In this document: one piece after another, positions 44,709 to 52,708 of the stretch
Layout of the letters: each line of letters begins with the position of its first letter
How positions within the stretch are numbered: position 1 is the stretch's first letter
Source: Paenibacillus sp. LHD-38
GTDB lineage: Bacteria; Bacillota; Bacilli; Paenibacillales; Paenibacillaceae
Assembly: GCF_031157315.1 (NCBI RefSeq)
Contig: NZ_JAVIFU010000006.1
Coordinates: 176,843 to 240,842, forward strand
DNA: 64,000 bases
Direction of reading: 5' to 3'
Notes under the pieces: generated by a model
Databases searched by the model: none
What the model was told of the DNA's origin: nothing
Seen by the model: the letters and a program-made list of their open reading frames with translations, nothing else
Translations under genes and position numbers: made by a program

Positions 44709-46859
44709 ATGGGGATGCATCGCTTAGCGCTACTTTCCTTCCGGTTTCCGAAGGTAATCATTTTCATCTGGGCGGCCGTACTTTTGTTCATGGGCACTTA
44801 TGCATTGAAGCTGGATGCTGTCGTTCAGGATCACGGCTTATATCCGCAGGGCGGCTCCTATGCGCAGGTGCAGCAGGTGCTGGCAGCTGACTTCAATATC
44901 CCCAATGCTCCCGTCCTGCTGCTCTTTGAGAAGGAAAACGGCATTTCTAAGTCTCGTTTTCTTCGGTTTATCGAGCAAGCGCTGCTGCGGGTTGAAGGGC
45001 TTGAAGGGCTAAAGGAGCTGGTGTCTCCGCTAGAGCAGCGCGGGATGCTGGAAGAAAACCATGCGTACGCGCTCCTTTCTTTCTCATATCCGGCTTATCG
45101 GATGAATGCCGTACTGAAGCAGCTGGAGGGGCGTCTACCGACATATAGCGGAATTTCAATCAAGATTACCGGAAAATCCGTCATCCAAGCGGATGTGAAT
45201 GAAGCAAGCCATAAAGACCTGGCTAAAGCTGAGCTTGTCGGCATACCGCTGGCATTTCTGGTTTTGTGGTTCGTATTTCGAAGAATCGCGACAGCGCTGC
45301 TCCCTATTGCGATTGGAGTGACGGGCGTGCCCATTGCGATGGGGCTCCTATACGGAATGGGTACGAAGCTGGCATTATCTAACTTTGTCTTAAATGTCAT
45401 TCCGATGGTAGGTCTCGCTTTGAGCATTGATTTTGCGATTATGCTTGTCAGCCGGTTCCGCTCGGAGCTGCAAGGAAACGCTGTCCCAGTCGAGGCGCTA
45501 ACGGTAACGATGAAGACTGCGGGAAGGGCGGTTTTCGTATCGGCGGCCAGCGTGTTATTGGGTCTGCTTAGCTTCATCTGGATTCCGCTGCCGATGTTTT
45601 CTTCCATTGCGCTCAGCGCGATGACCGTGGTTGCCGTATCTCTGCTGCTGGCCTTTTCACTGCTGCCGGCTCTTTTTGCCGTAAGCCTGCCCGCTTTGTA
45701 TAAAGTAAACAGAAGCAAGAGAAAATCCATCCAAATTGGATTTTGGGAGAGGGTTGCACGCTTTGTCATGAAACGGCCAGCTGTTACGGGCTTGTTTGCA
45801 GGAGGCTTGCTTATGTTATGCTTACTGCCTTTGAGCAGCATGAAGGTTTCTATTCCTGATGAGACCTCATTGCCTCAAAGCTACGATTCACGGTTGGCCG
45901 CGGAAGCCTACGCGGCCATCTTTGAGCAGCCGTCCCATTCGAGGGTATGGGTTGTCGTCGAGGGAAACGCTATGTTTCTGAAACAATCGGATTGGACGGA
46001 AGCCTTTGCCCTAACGGAAAGATTTCAGCGTGACCCGGAAGTGCTAAAGGTCAACTCTGTATTCTCGGAGCTTAAGCTCTCCCCGGAGCAGTTATCGACA
46101 ATTGTCCAGAGGCCGCTGCAGAAGTGGAAATACGAAGCGGAGCTCCAGCCTTTTCTTAGCGGGAACCTGCTGCTGATGCAGGTTGTCCTTGCGGACGAGC
46201 CGTCCTCGGATGCAGCCATGAAGTGGGTGAGGGAATGGGAGCAAAGAGCGCCGTCATTACCGCTGGATTTTACGCTGGGCGGCGAAGCGAAATACCAGCA
46301 GGAGGTTAACGACCTTGTTTTTGGCAGCTTGGGCAACGTACTTCTATTTTTGCTGCTTTCAAATTTTATTGTCCTTTTCTTCGCCTTTCGTTCCGTGTTG
46401 ATTGCGGTTAAGACGATTCTGCTGAATCTTCTAAGCATAGGGGCTTCCTTCGGTATATTGTCGTGGATTTTCACCAATGGACGATGGGGTATGGAGCCGA
46501 GCAGTATCGCGATTATGATTCCGGTGTTTATTTTTGGCTTAGTATTTGGCATCAGTATGGATTACGGCGTGTTCCTCTTCTCGCGGATTAGAGAGGAATA
46601 TGACAGAACGGGCAGTAATGAACAGGCTGTTCGTAAGGGGCTGGCATCCGTAAGCAGCATTATTACAGCAGCCGCAGCCATTATGATTGCCGTTACCGCT
46701 CCCTTCGCATTCGGTGAGGTAGTTGGGGTGAAGCAGCTGGGTATCGGCATCGCAGCTGCTATCTTCATTGATGCTACCATTGTCCGAATGGTACTCGTGC
46801 CGTCCTTAATGATGCTGCTCGGAAAATGGAACTGGTGGGCGCCGAGGTGGTTGAAGTAG
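44709..46859 (+). CDS. MMPL-family RND transporter
   Basis: 716 residues. ATG 44709 is about 10 bases after GGAAGGAG; the ATG at 44682 lies upstream of that SD and is unlikely. Two homologous halves each have one helix, an extracytoplasmic domain and five further helices. MMPL motifs include LNVIPMVGLALSIDFAIMLVSRF and MIPVFIFGLVFGISMDYGVFL (each read in part), with the conserved Asp in SIDFA and SMDYG. It is the last gene of the polyketide operon and probably exports the lipid product or inserts it in the envelope. Confidence 0.92.
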   Translation: MGMHRLALLSFRFPKVIIFIWAAVLLFMGTYALKLDAVVQDHGLYPQGGSYAQVQQVLAADFNIPNAPVLLLFEKENGISKSRFLRFIEQALLRVEGLEGLKELVSPLEQRGMLEENHAYALLSFSYPAYRMNAVLKQLEGRLPTYSGISIKITGKSVIQADVNEASHKDLAKAELVGIPLAFLVLWFVFRRIATALLPIAIGVTGVPIAMGLLYGMGTKLALSNFVLNVIPMVGLALSIDFAIMLVSRFRSELQGNAVPVEALTVTMKTAGRAVFVSAASVLLGLLSFIWIPLPMFSSIALSAMTVVAVSLLLAFSLLPALFAVSLPALYKVNRSKRKSIQIGFWERVARFVMKRPAVTGLFAGGLLMLCLLPLSSMKVSIPDETSLPQSYDSRLAAEAYAAIFEQPSHSRVWVVVEGNAMFLKQSDWTEAFALTERFQRDPEVLKVNSVFSELKLSPEQLSTIVQRPLQKWKYEAELQPFLSGNLLLMQVVLADEPSSDAAMKWVREWEQRAPSLPLDFTLGGEAKYQQEVNDLVFGSLGNVLLFLLLSNFIVLFFAFRSVLIAVKTILLNLLSIGASFGILSWIFTNGRWGMEPSSIAIMIPVFIFGLVFGISMDYGVFLFSRIREEYDRTGSNEQAVRKGLASVSSIITAAAAIMIAVTAPFAFGEVVGVKQLGIGIAAAIFIDATIVRMVLVPSLMMLLGKWNWWAPRWLK

Positions 46860-46884
46860 CAGCCTAGTGAAACATATAGGAAGA

Positions 46885-46928
46885 AACACCGTCTAATAGG
46901 TTATCTAACCTTAAGGCGGTGTTATTTT
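46885..46928 (+). terminator. terminator after MMPL gene
   Basis: AACACCG pairs with CGGTGTT, with inner GGTTA/TAACC pairing, followed by ATTTT. The SD-like AAGGCGG of the next gene lies inside the 3' arm. Confidence 0.72.
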
Positions 46929-47370
46929 GCTCGTAGTCAGGTATTCGATCATGTGGATTCCCTTTATCCTTTTATTTACTGCTGCGGCATGGGGCTTGGA
47001 ATTATGGGAGGGCAATAAAATAACGACAACCGAATATTACGGCCTCCGCAATTTAGGCTTTGCTTTCATTGCTATGATGTTTCTCGGCGCAACTTCTGTA
47101 TACCCCATTGCGGTGGCGCCTTTTTCAATGCTTGTTTATAAATTTGTATCCTCTTTGCTTGTCCGCATTGTTATTTATTCCGTTGCTGGGGGAGCGAGCG
47201 GCATTTGGATTTTCCACCGTCTATATGATGATTACTTCGTCCGGGGGTACGGTCCTCAACTAAGCAGCTCAGTCCTGATCTTCGCGTCGGCCGGACTGCT
47301 CTATGCTCTGATTGATCATTTCTTTGATGTGAAAAAGGAGGCGGGCCGATGGAGAATAGGACGAGGGTAA
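46927..47370 (+). CDS. hypothetical membrane protein
   Basis: 147 residues with four predicted helices. The start is probably TTG 46927, with AAGGCGG 7 bases upstream inside the terminator stem; ATG 46951 is an alternative without SD. The C-terminus is basic (KKEAGRWRIGRG). No family is recognised. It overlaps the following DUF4362 gene by 22 bases, so both are likely one transcript. Confidence 0.65.
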   Translation: MLVVRYSIMWIPFILLFTAAAWGLELWEGNKITTTEYYGLRNLGFAFIAMMFLGATSVYPIAVAPFSMLVYKFVSSLLVRIVIYSVAGGASGIWIFHRLYDDYFVRGYGPQLSSSVLIFASAGLLYALIDHFFDVKKEAGRWRIGRG

Positions 47371-47828
47371 AGAGAGTTATCATTGGAATAGCGATTGTTT
47401 TGGTGCTGTCATGCGCCTACATTTATGCATCGAAAAACGAAAAAAACCTTGAAACATCCAAAGAAGGCGATATTACTACCGAGGATCCAGGCATGGCTCT
47501 CTCGAATGTCAATCAACTAGACCGCTTTATCGATGATATAAATGCTAAGAGGGAGAGCGAGGTAAGAATGCTATCCAACACGGACGAGGGAGATCTCCTT
47601 ATTACGGAGCTAATCTATGACGGCCATAAAATCATTCATCGCTACGATAATTCACGAGACGACTTAGCGGGCGGTTTTATGGGCGTGAGGGATACCGTTT
47701 GTACGGGATTCGGCAAAGAGGAATTAGAAACGGATATTCGCTATTATATCGAGGGCTGTAAATGGAAGGATGCAGGAACGGCGGGCACGGGGCAGAAGTA
47801 TTACTTATTAGCCTTCCCGAAGAGCTGA
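47349..47828 (+). CDS. DUF4362-family protein with N-terminal membrane anchor
   Basis: 159 residues. An N-terminal helix (VIIGIAIVLVLSCAYIY) is followed by a domain with NVNQLDRFIDDINAKRESEVR, read in part, and LLITELIYDGHKIIHRYDNSRD. This is the recognisable DUF4362 pattern of Bacillales. The protein should sit outside the membrane. SD AAAGGAGG lies 9-10 bases upstream inside the end of the previous gene. Function unknown. Confidence 0.8.
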   Translation: MENRTRVKRVIIGIAIVLVLSCAYIYASKNEKNLETSKEGDITTEDPGMALSNVNQLDRFIDDINAKRESEVRMLSNTDEGDLLITELIYDGHKIIHRYDNSRDDLAGGFMGVRDTVCTGFGKEELETDIRYYIEGCKWKDAGTAGTGQKYYLLAFPKS

Positions 47829-47855
47829 GTAGAGTCGTTCTTGAAAGGGCTGATC

Positions 47856-48524
47856 ATGATGGCAATAAAAGCGATACTCTTTGATTTAGACGGTACGTTG
47901 TTAGACCGGGATGCTTCACTTGCCTTATTTGTTAACGATCAATATGATCGTATTCCTCAGCTGCAAGCCGTAAGAAAAGAAATTTTTGTTCAGCGCTTTA
48001 TCGAGCTCGATAATCACGGATATGTCTGGAAAGGCAAGGTTTACCAGCAGCTTATCGAAGAGTTTTCTATCACGGGACTGGAATGGCAGACGCTTTTGAG
48101 TGATTATTTGAATGGCTTCAAAAGGTTTTGTATCGGTTTTCCGAATTTAATGCGTATGCTTACAGAGCTAAAAAGCCGCGAACTAAAGATCGCGCTAATC
48201 TCCAACGGCTATGGACAATTTCAATTTGATAATTTCGAGTCGCTGGGCATCAACCATTTATTTGACGAGGTGCTGATATCGGAGTGGGAGGAGCTGCGAA
48301 AGCCCGACCCGGCGATTTTTTTGCGGGCCCTGTCCAGACTCGGAGTGGAAGCCGAAGAAGCTATTTTTGTTGGCGACCATCTGGATAACGACATCAAAGC
48401 CAGCCGTGCCGTAGGAATGAAAGCCGTATGGAAACGGAATTCGCCTGTTGATTCTTTTGATGCTGCTGTAGCAGATGGAATCATCGATGATTTAGGAGAA
48501 CTTGCTAAAATTGCGTTAAGTTAA
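47856..48524 (+). CDS. HAD-superfamily hydrolase
   Basis: About 222 residues. Motif I is ILFDLDGTLLDRD, motif II LISNGYGQ, then the motif III Lys in ELRKPDPAIF and motif IV VGDHLDNDIKASRAVGM. The helical cap lies between motifs I and II (C1 cap). The start is ATG 47856 or 47859 after AAAGGG; the TTG at 47841 is less likely. It is a phosphatase with undefined small-molecule substrate, similar to YjjG/YsaA-like enzymes. Confidence 0.9.
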   Translation: MMAIKAILFDLDGTLLDRDASLALFVNDQYDRIPQLQAVRKEIFVQRFIELDNHGYVWKGKVYQQLIEEFSITGLEWQTLLSDYLNGFKRFCIGFPNLMRMLTELKSRELKIALISNGYGQFQFDNFESLGINHLFDEVLISEWEELRKPDPAIFLRALSRLGVEAEEAIFVGDHLDNDIKASRAVGMKAVWKRNSPVDSFDAAVADGIIDDLGELAKIALS

Positions 48525-48577
48525 CCGGATACGTCAATCCATCCGTGGCAGCAAATAACCGATGAAGGAGAACGAAA

Positions 48578-49099
48578 ATGAACGATCTCATGCAAATCCG
48601 TCAAATGATTCAATCGGATGTTGAATTGGTTTTTCAGGCTCTTGAGGCGCACGGAATTGGAAAACCGCTGGAGTACATAAAGCGCTGCTGGGAGCAGAAC
48701 ATAACCGGTGAGCGAATTACGCTAATCGCTTTATACGATAGCCACTTTGCCGGTTGGCTGCATCTTTTATCCAAATCCAGCTATCCTTATTTTGCAGAAC
48801 AGGCGATACCCGAGATTAACAATTTCGATGTTGTGCCTACGCTCCGCCGGCGCGGTATCGGAAACGCGCTGATGGATGCCGTGGAACAAATTGCGTTGGA
48901 TAAGCATGGAATTGTCGGAATCGGTGTTGGGCTGTTTTATGATTACGGCAACGCGCAGCGGCTCTACGCGAAAAGGGGCTACATACCTGACGGTAGGGGA
49001 GTTATGTATGAGGATAAGCAGGCCGAGCCCGGCAGCTATGTACGGGTTGGTCATGATTTAGTTTTGTATTTGACGAAAGAGCGAGCGGAAAGTGACTAG
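48578..49099 (+). CDS. GNAT-family N-acetyltransferase
   Basis: 173 residues. The acetyl-CoA motif is VVPTLRRRGIGNALMDAVE, and the C-terminal RLYAKRGYIPDGRGVMY is typical of the family. The start follows AAGGAG by about 8 bases. The substrate is unknown. It lies in a row of small accessory genes on the same strand. Confidence 0.9.
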   Translation: MNDLMQIRQMIQSDVELVFQALEAHGIGKPLEYIKRCWEQNITGERITLIALYDSHFAGWLHLLSKSSYPYFAEQAIPEINNFDVVPTLRRRGIGNALMDAVEQIALDKHGIVGIGVGLFYDYGNAQRLYAKRGYIPDGRGVMYEDKQAEPGSYVRVGHDLVLYLTKERAESD

Positions 49100-49149
49100 G
49101 CCGTTGAACCGGTATTTGAACAGGGATGAGAAAGGTGTGTTTATGTTTT

Positions 49150-49797
49150 ATGCCGCTGCCGATGGTACATATGTTTGTCACAGAGACCATGTTTAAAGAG
49201 AAGAATTTGGAAGTGAATGCTCATTTTTTGCTGGGGAGCATTTCTCCGGATGCCATTCATATGAGGGAAAACACGAATAGGGAAGATAAACGGAAGACTC
49301 ACTTTCATTTGGAGGAGGATATGACTGTAGAGCATATTTTTCAAAGCAGGTTGCTTCCTTTTATCGAGAGCTGCCGTAATGACGCTGAAAGATACTGGTT
49401 TGCAAAAGGATATGCCGCCCATGTGCTAACCGACCTCATTTGGACTCAAACCGTGTACCAAGACTTCACAAGAAAAATAACCGAAGAGCAAATCGGAAAT
49501 GCACGTCAGTTGTATTATTCCGATACGGATCAAATCGATTTTAATTTTTATAAAAATGAATCTTGGAGGCCGCAGTATTGGAAGCTTCTCGAGAATTCCA
49601 AATCCTTTGAAGTTCTAGAAATGATCCAAGCGGAAGAGACGGAAAAATGGAAAATAAGAATCCTCCATTGGTTTGGCGATAATGCCAAAGAACCAGGCAT
49701 TGAACCTAGGTACATTACAGAAAAGCAGGTTCGTCAATTTGTTCAAGACACTTCATGCCGGCTCGTAAACTTGTATGAACATGCCTCATTCCTATAA
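49150..49797 (+). CDS. zinc-dependent phospholipase C-like hydrolase domain protein
   Basis: About 215 residues from ATG 49150, giving MPLPMVHM, the standard start of these cytoplasmic proteins; ATG 49126 or GTG 49135 would add residues and have worse context. Metal-ligand-like His residues lie in LGSISPDAIHM, KTHFHLEED and YAAHVLTDLIWT, matching the S1/P1-phospholipase C type helical fold. It has no signal peptide. The enzymatic role is unproven. Confidence 0.75.
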   Translation: MPLPMVHMFVTETMFKEKNLEVNAHFLLGSISPDAIHMRENTNREDKRKTHFHLEEDMTVEHIFQSRLLPFIESCRNDAERYWFAKGYAAHVLTDLIWTQTVYQDFTRKITEEQIGNARQLYYSDTDQIDFNFYKNESWRPQYWKLLENSKSFEVLEMIQAEETEKWKIRILHWFGDNAKEPGIEPRYITEKQVRQFVQDTSCRLVNLYEHASFL

Positions 49798-49828
49798 TAA
49801 GGCCATATCAGCTGCCTATGAACGTTAA

Positions 49829-49875
49829 AAGACCAGTCCACTGCGGCATGCCCGCGTCGGACTGGTCTTACTATT
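49829..49875. terminator. bidirectional terminator
   Basis: AAGACCAGTCC and GGACTGGTCTT pair perfectly around a 19-base loop, with A and T flanks, between convergent genes. Confidence 0.88.
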
Positions 49876-49907
49876 TTGGTGCGAAGAATCTTTAACCGGT
49901 CATTCGT

Positions 49908-50957
49908 TTATTCGGACGAAGCGACCGTTTGCAAGCGGCTGCTTGCAAATTCGCGTACGCTTTTCCACTCGGCCAAATGGCTCTCGAGCTGCTGGATTAA
50001 TCCATTTACGCCTTGGATAAAAGGAACCTGTCCGCCCGCTTGTATTAAGGCAACGGATTGAAGTGTATCCGCTGTTAGCGCACTGTGAGCGGGAAGAGCG
50101 GCAGCGAGCCGATAAAGAGCATCCTCAACGGGAGTAGCTGGAGCGGCAGACGGGCTTGGCTTCTGCGTTTCGGCAGCTTCCGGCTTAGCTGGCTTCTCAA
50201 CCTTTGGGGCAGCGGGTTTGGATTCAGCGGCTGGTTTGGCACGCTCTGCTTTGTTCTGCTCATGGGTCGACCAGGTCTCTATGAGTCCGCTTCCTGTTTT
50301 GAAGAGCAGCTTGTCCTTGGTGCTGTCAGAAATGGTTTTGTCTTTAAACAGTTTGGCTATTTTCTTCACGTCGCTTACAGGCAGCTCGTCCCGTGCTGCA
50401 ATCAGGGCAAGCGGATCGCGATGCTCCATCGGCAGATCCTTCAGCGGAAGCAATTGATCCTCGGTCAGCTTATCTTTCTTAATCTCTGTGCCGCTGACAA
50501 TCAGCTTCTTCACCGCATTGCTGAATTTCAACAACTCGCATTTGTTCTTGATATAGGATTCGGGCTTGCCCAGCTTTCCGGACAAAAATTTAGTTGAGCT
50601 TCTGAATTTCGAATCATTCAGCAGTTTATTGAATGCTTCGGCTTCCTCAATCGGCGAGAAGCCTTCGCGCGTCAAATTTTCCGCTATCTGCTCCAAATAA
50701 ATCTCCATCTCGTCCGTCACGGTAGAGACAATACAGGGGATGGTCGGCTTTCCAAGCATTTTGCTAGCTTTATATCGGCGGTTGCCGTAAATGATTTTAT
50801 ATCGTCCGTTGCTCGTCGTTCTTACTTTAATGGGGGAGAGCAGGCCGATTTCGTCGATGCTTTTCATTAATTCCTGCAATGCTTCCTCGTCGAACTGATA
50901 CCTGGGCTGATCGGTATCCTCGTCTATTAAATCCGTTACAATTTCAATAATATCCAT
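49908..50957 (-). CDS. orphan ParB-family protein
   Basis: 349 residues. The ParB N-terminal CTP-binding domain begins at residue 1 (EIVTDLIDEDTDQPRY) with IIYGNRRYKASK in the G-x-R-R position and EQIAENLTREGFSP as the ENxxR motif. A KorB/Spo0J-like helix-turn-helix region follows (SGKLGKPESYIKNKCELL). A Lys/Pro/Ala-rich linker (~245-275) and a short C-terminal helical domain (~280-349) end the protein. SD AAGGAG is 7-8 bases upstream. No ParA gene is adjacent. A TATAAT on the minus strand at 51020-51025 may be its -10 box. Confidence 0.9.
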   Translation of the reverse strand: MDIIEIVTDLIDEDTDQPRYQFDEEALQELMKSIDEIGLLSPIKVRTTSNGRYKIIYGNRRYKASKMLGKPTIPCIVSTVTDEMEIYLEQIAENLTREGFSPIEEAEAFNKLLNDSKFRSSTKFLSGKLGKPESYIKNKCELLKFSNAVKKLIVSGTEIKKDKLTEDQLLPLKDLPMEHRDPLALIAARDELPVSDVKKIAKLFKDKTISDSTKDKLLFKTGSGLIETWSTHEQNKAERAKPAAESKPAAPKVEKPAKPEAAETQKPSPSAAPATPVEDALYRLAAALPAHSALTADTLQSVALIQAGGQVPFIQGVNGLIQQLESHLAEWKSVREFASSRLQTVASSE

Positions 50958-51146
50958 ATGATTTCTCCTTAAGGTTTTGCTGCATTTTCATTGTTCTAGG
51001 TCGGTTGCTGACTTCCTCTATTATATAGCAAGGGCGGAAATGAGGAAACGATTGGCGCAGGATGCGAAATGTTTTGCATTTTTAGAAGAGATTGAAACAA
51101 ATGCTGGGCGCTAAACGTTTTTAGTAGTAATAAGGGGAGATGGAAA

Positions 51147-51827
51147 ATGATACGAATGAGGAGAGCAGCGTTCATCCTTTTACTGACTGCTGAAATGCTT
51201 CTAACCGCCTGCAGCAATAAGCCGTACGGTCATTATCGGGATGATCAAATGATCGGTTTCATAGACACTTTGAACGAGCAGGAGCAGATAGTCGGCTTTA
51301 ATATCTCGGAATGGTCGAAACGCGATGAACCGGGTCCGGATATAGCTGATTGGGGAGCGGGTTACGAGGCGCGCGTGCTCCCAAGCACGAAAATTACCAA
51401 TGAAGCAGGCGAGAAGCTGAGCTGGGAAGATTTGAAGCAAGGGCAGAAGGTGCAAATCAATCCTTCGAAAACCGAGAAGAAAACGGAAACGCCGGATGAG
51501 CTCATTATTTTGACCATGCCGAACGAAGAGCTGCTTGCGAGAGCGGGATTGCTTGCCAGCAAAAATGGCAGCTACAAAACGACGGTTGTTTACGAGAAAG
51601 GCAAGCCTCAGCCTTACCCTGTGGAAGAGATCGAGAAGGATGCCAGTATTGTTCTTAATGGGGGCTACGGCTGGATGGAGCATAACCCGGGCTACGTGAT
51701 GGATGTGAAAAAAGCTTTTAGTCTCGAAGCCCTCCCTGTCTTTCTCGTATTCGACACAGAGAAGCTTGTACTGAAGACGGAGCGTTTGGAAGAAGCAGCG
51801 GCGTTCATCAGCTCGATGGAAAAATAG
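51147..51827 (+). CDS. hypothetical lipoprotein
   Basis: 226 residues. The signal peptide ends in the lipobox LLTACS. The N-terminal half is beta-rich (IGFIDTLNEQEQIVGFNISEW, read in part; VLPSTKITNEAGEKLSWEDL), resembling small OB-like secreted domains such as DUF3221. The C-terminal half (APVFLVFDTEKLVLKT-like) resembles a thioredoxin-like or substrate-fold tail but lacks a CxxC. The start follows AAGGGGAG. No function is proposed. Confidence 0.8.
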   Translation: MIRMRRAAFILLLTAEMLLTACSNKPYGHYRDDQMIGFIDTLNEQEQIVGFNISEWSKRDEPGPDIADWGAGYEARVLPSTKITNEAGEKLSWEDLKQGQKVQINPSKTEKKTETPDELIILTMPNEELLARAGLLASKNGSYKTTVVYEKGKPQPYPVEEIEKDASIVLNGGYGWMEHNPGYVMDVKKAFSLEALPVFLVFDTEKLVLKTERLEEAAAFISSMEK

Positions 51828-51943
51828 TTCTGTTATAGTTGTCTATTGTACAAACGGCGGTGTAGAGTGTAGAGAAGCAGCCCCGGTTTGCAGGAGCGCC
51901 GATACCAGCCCATATTTGTGTGTTTTTCAATGCTGGCGCTCAT

Positions 51944-52110
51944 GGTAGTTAAGCCCCTTAACTACCGCGTGTTCCGTGCTGCCGCTCCAGTTGTTAAGTC
52001 CCTTAACTACCATTATGTGTTCTGTGCTGTCGCTCCGGGTAGTTAAATCCATTAACTACCATTATGTGTTCCGTGCTGTCGCTCCAGATAGTTAAATCCT
52101 TTAACTACCA
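51944..52110. repeat. array of GGTAGTTAA...TTAACTACC hairpins
   Basis: Palindromic units at 51944-51966 (10-bp stem, 3-base loop), 51989-52011, 52038-52060 and 52087-52109, with a fifth at 52359-52381. Spacing of the first four is 45, 49 and 49 bases. The intervening GTGTTCCGTGCTGTCGCTCC sequence is also repeated. Confidence 0.85.
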
Positions 52111-52630
52111 TTCCGTGTTTCAAGTCTACGCTGCATATTGTACAACGGAAACCTTACATATGAGGTACAATGGTGGGCTAGATTGCAGTTTGTACAATGG
52201 GATAGCTCCATTAGCGCCGTAGGAGCCCACTAGCTGCTGATTCTATTGCACAAACTGCTGCGTAGCGCGGTACTTTTCACTCAATATGGCATTCTATTGC
52301 ACAAACTGCAGTGTAGGATGAGGACAGCGGTTTTTATGATAAAATGATTTGTTAAACGGGTAGTTGAATCTATTAACTACCATTCCGTGTTTCAAGTCTA
52401 CGCTGCATATTGTACAACAGAAACCTTACATATGAGGTCCAATGGTGGGCTAGATTGCAGTTTGTACAATGGGATAGCTCCATAAGCGCCGTCGGAGCCC
52501 ATTAGCTGCTGATTCTATTGCACAAACTGCAGCGTAGCGCGGTACTTTTCACTCAATATGGCATTCTATTGTACAAACTGCAGTGTAGGATGAGGACAGC
52601 GGTTTTTATGATAAAATGATTTGTTAAACG
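52087..52630. repeat. 272-bp tandem duplication
   Basis: 52087-52358 and 52359-52630 align without gaps with about 11 mismatches by eye. Each copy contains one GGTAGTTAA-type hairpin at its left end, an inverted pair GCAGTTTGTACAAT / ATTGCACAAACTGC and the terminal word TTGTTAAACG. The duplication is recent but not identical. Confidence 0.92.
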
Positions 52631-52678
52631 AAATTTTAAATGATTGGTTAAACGAACTGTTAAATGAATGGTTAAACG
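52607..52678. repeat. 24-base AT-rich tandem units
   Basis: Two clear units, 52631-52654 and 52655-52678, share TTAAATGAWTGGTTAAACG. The end of the 272-bp repeat (52607-52630) forms a degenerate preceding unit. It lies directly upstream of the AAC(3)-type gene. Confidence 0.75.
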
Positions 52679-52708
52679 ATTAAGAACGAATATGAAGGTG
52701 TGATACAT

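Larger units (their letters stand above)
51828..52708. other. 880-bp gene-free repeat island
   Basis: Between the lipoprotein and the AAC(3)-type gene there is no credible open frame. The space is filled by short hairpin repeats, a 272-bp tandem duplication and 24-base AT-rich units, each listed separately. Recurrent TTGCACAAACTGC and TTGTACAA words occur in both orientations. Confidence 0.8.

Noticed and set aside
51944..52630. Possible CRISPR or coding repeats
   Set aside because: Units are palindromes with conserved, not variable, intervals, and no open frame or cas gene accompanies them.
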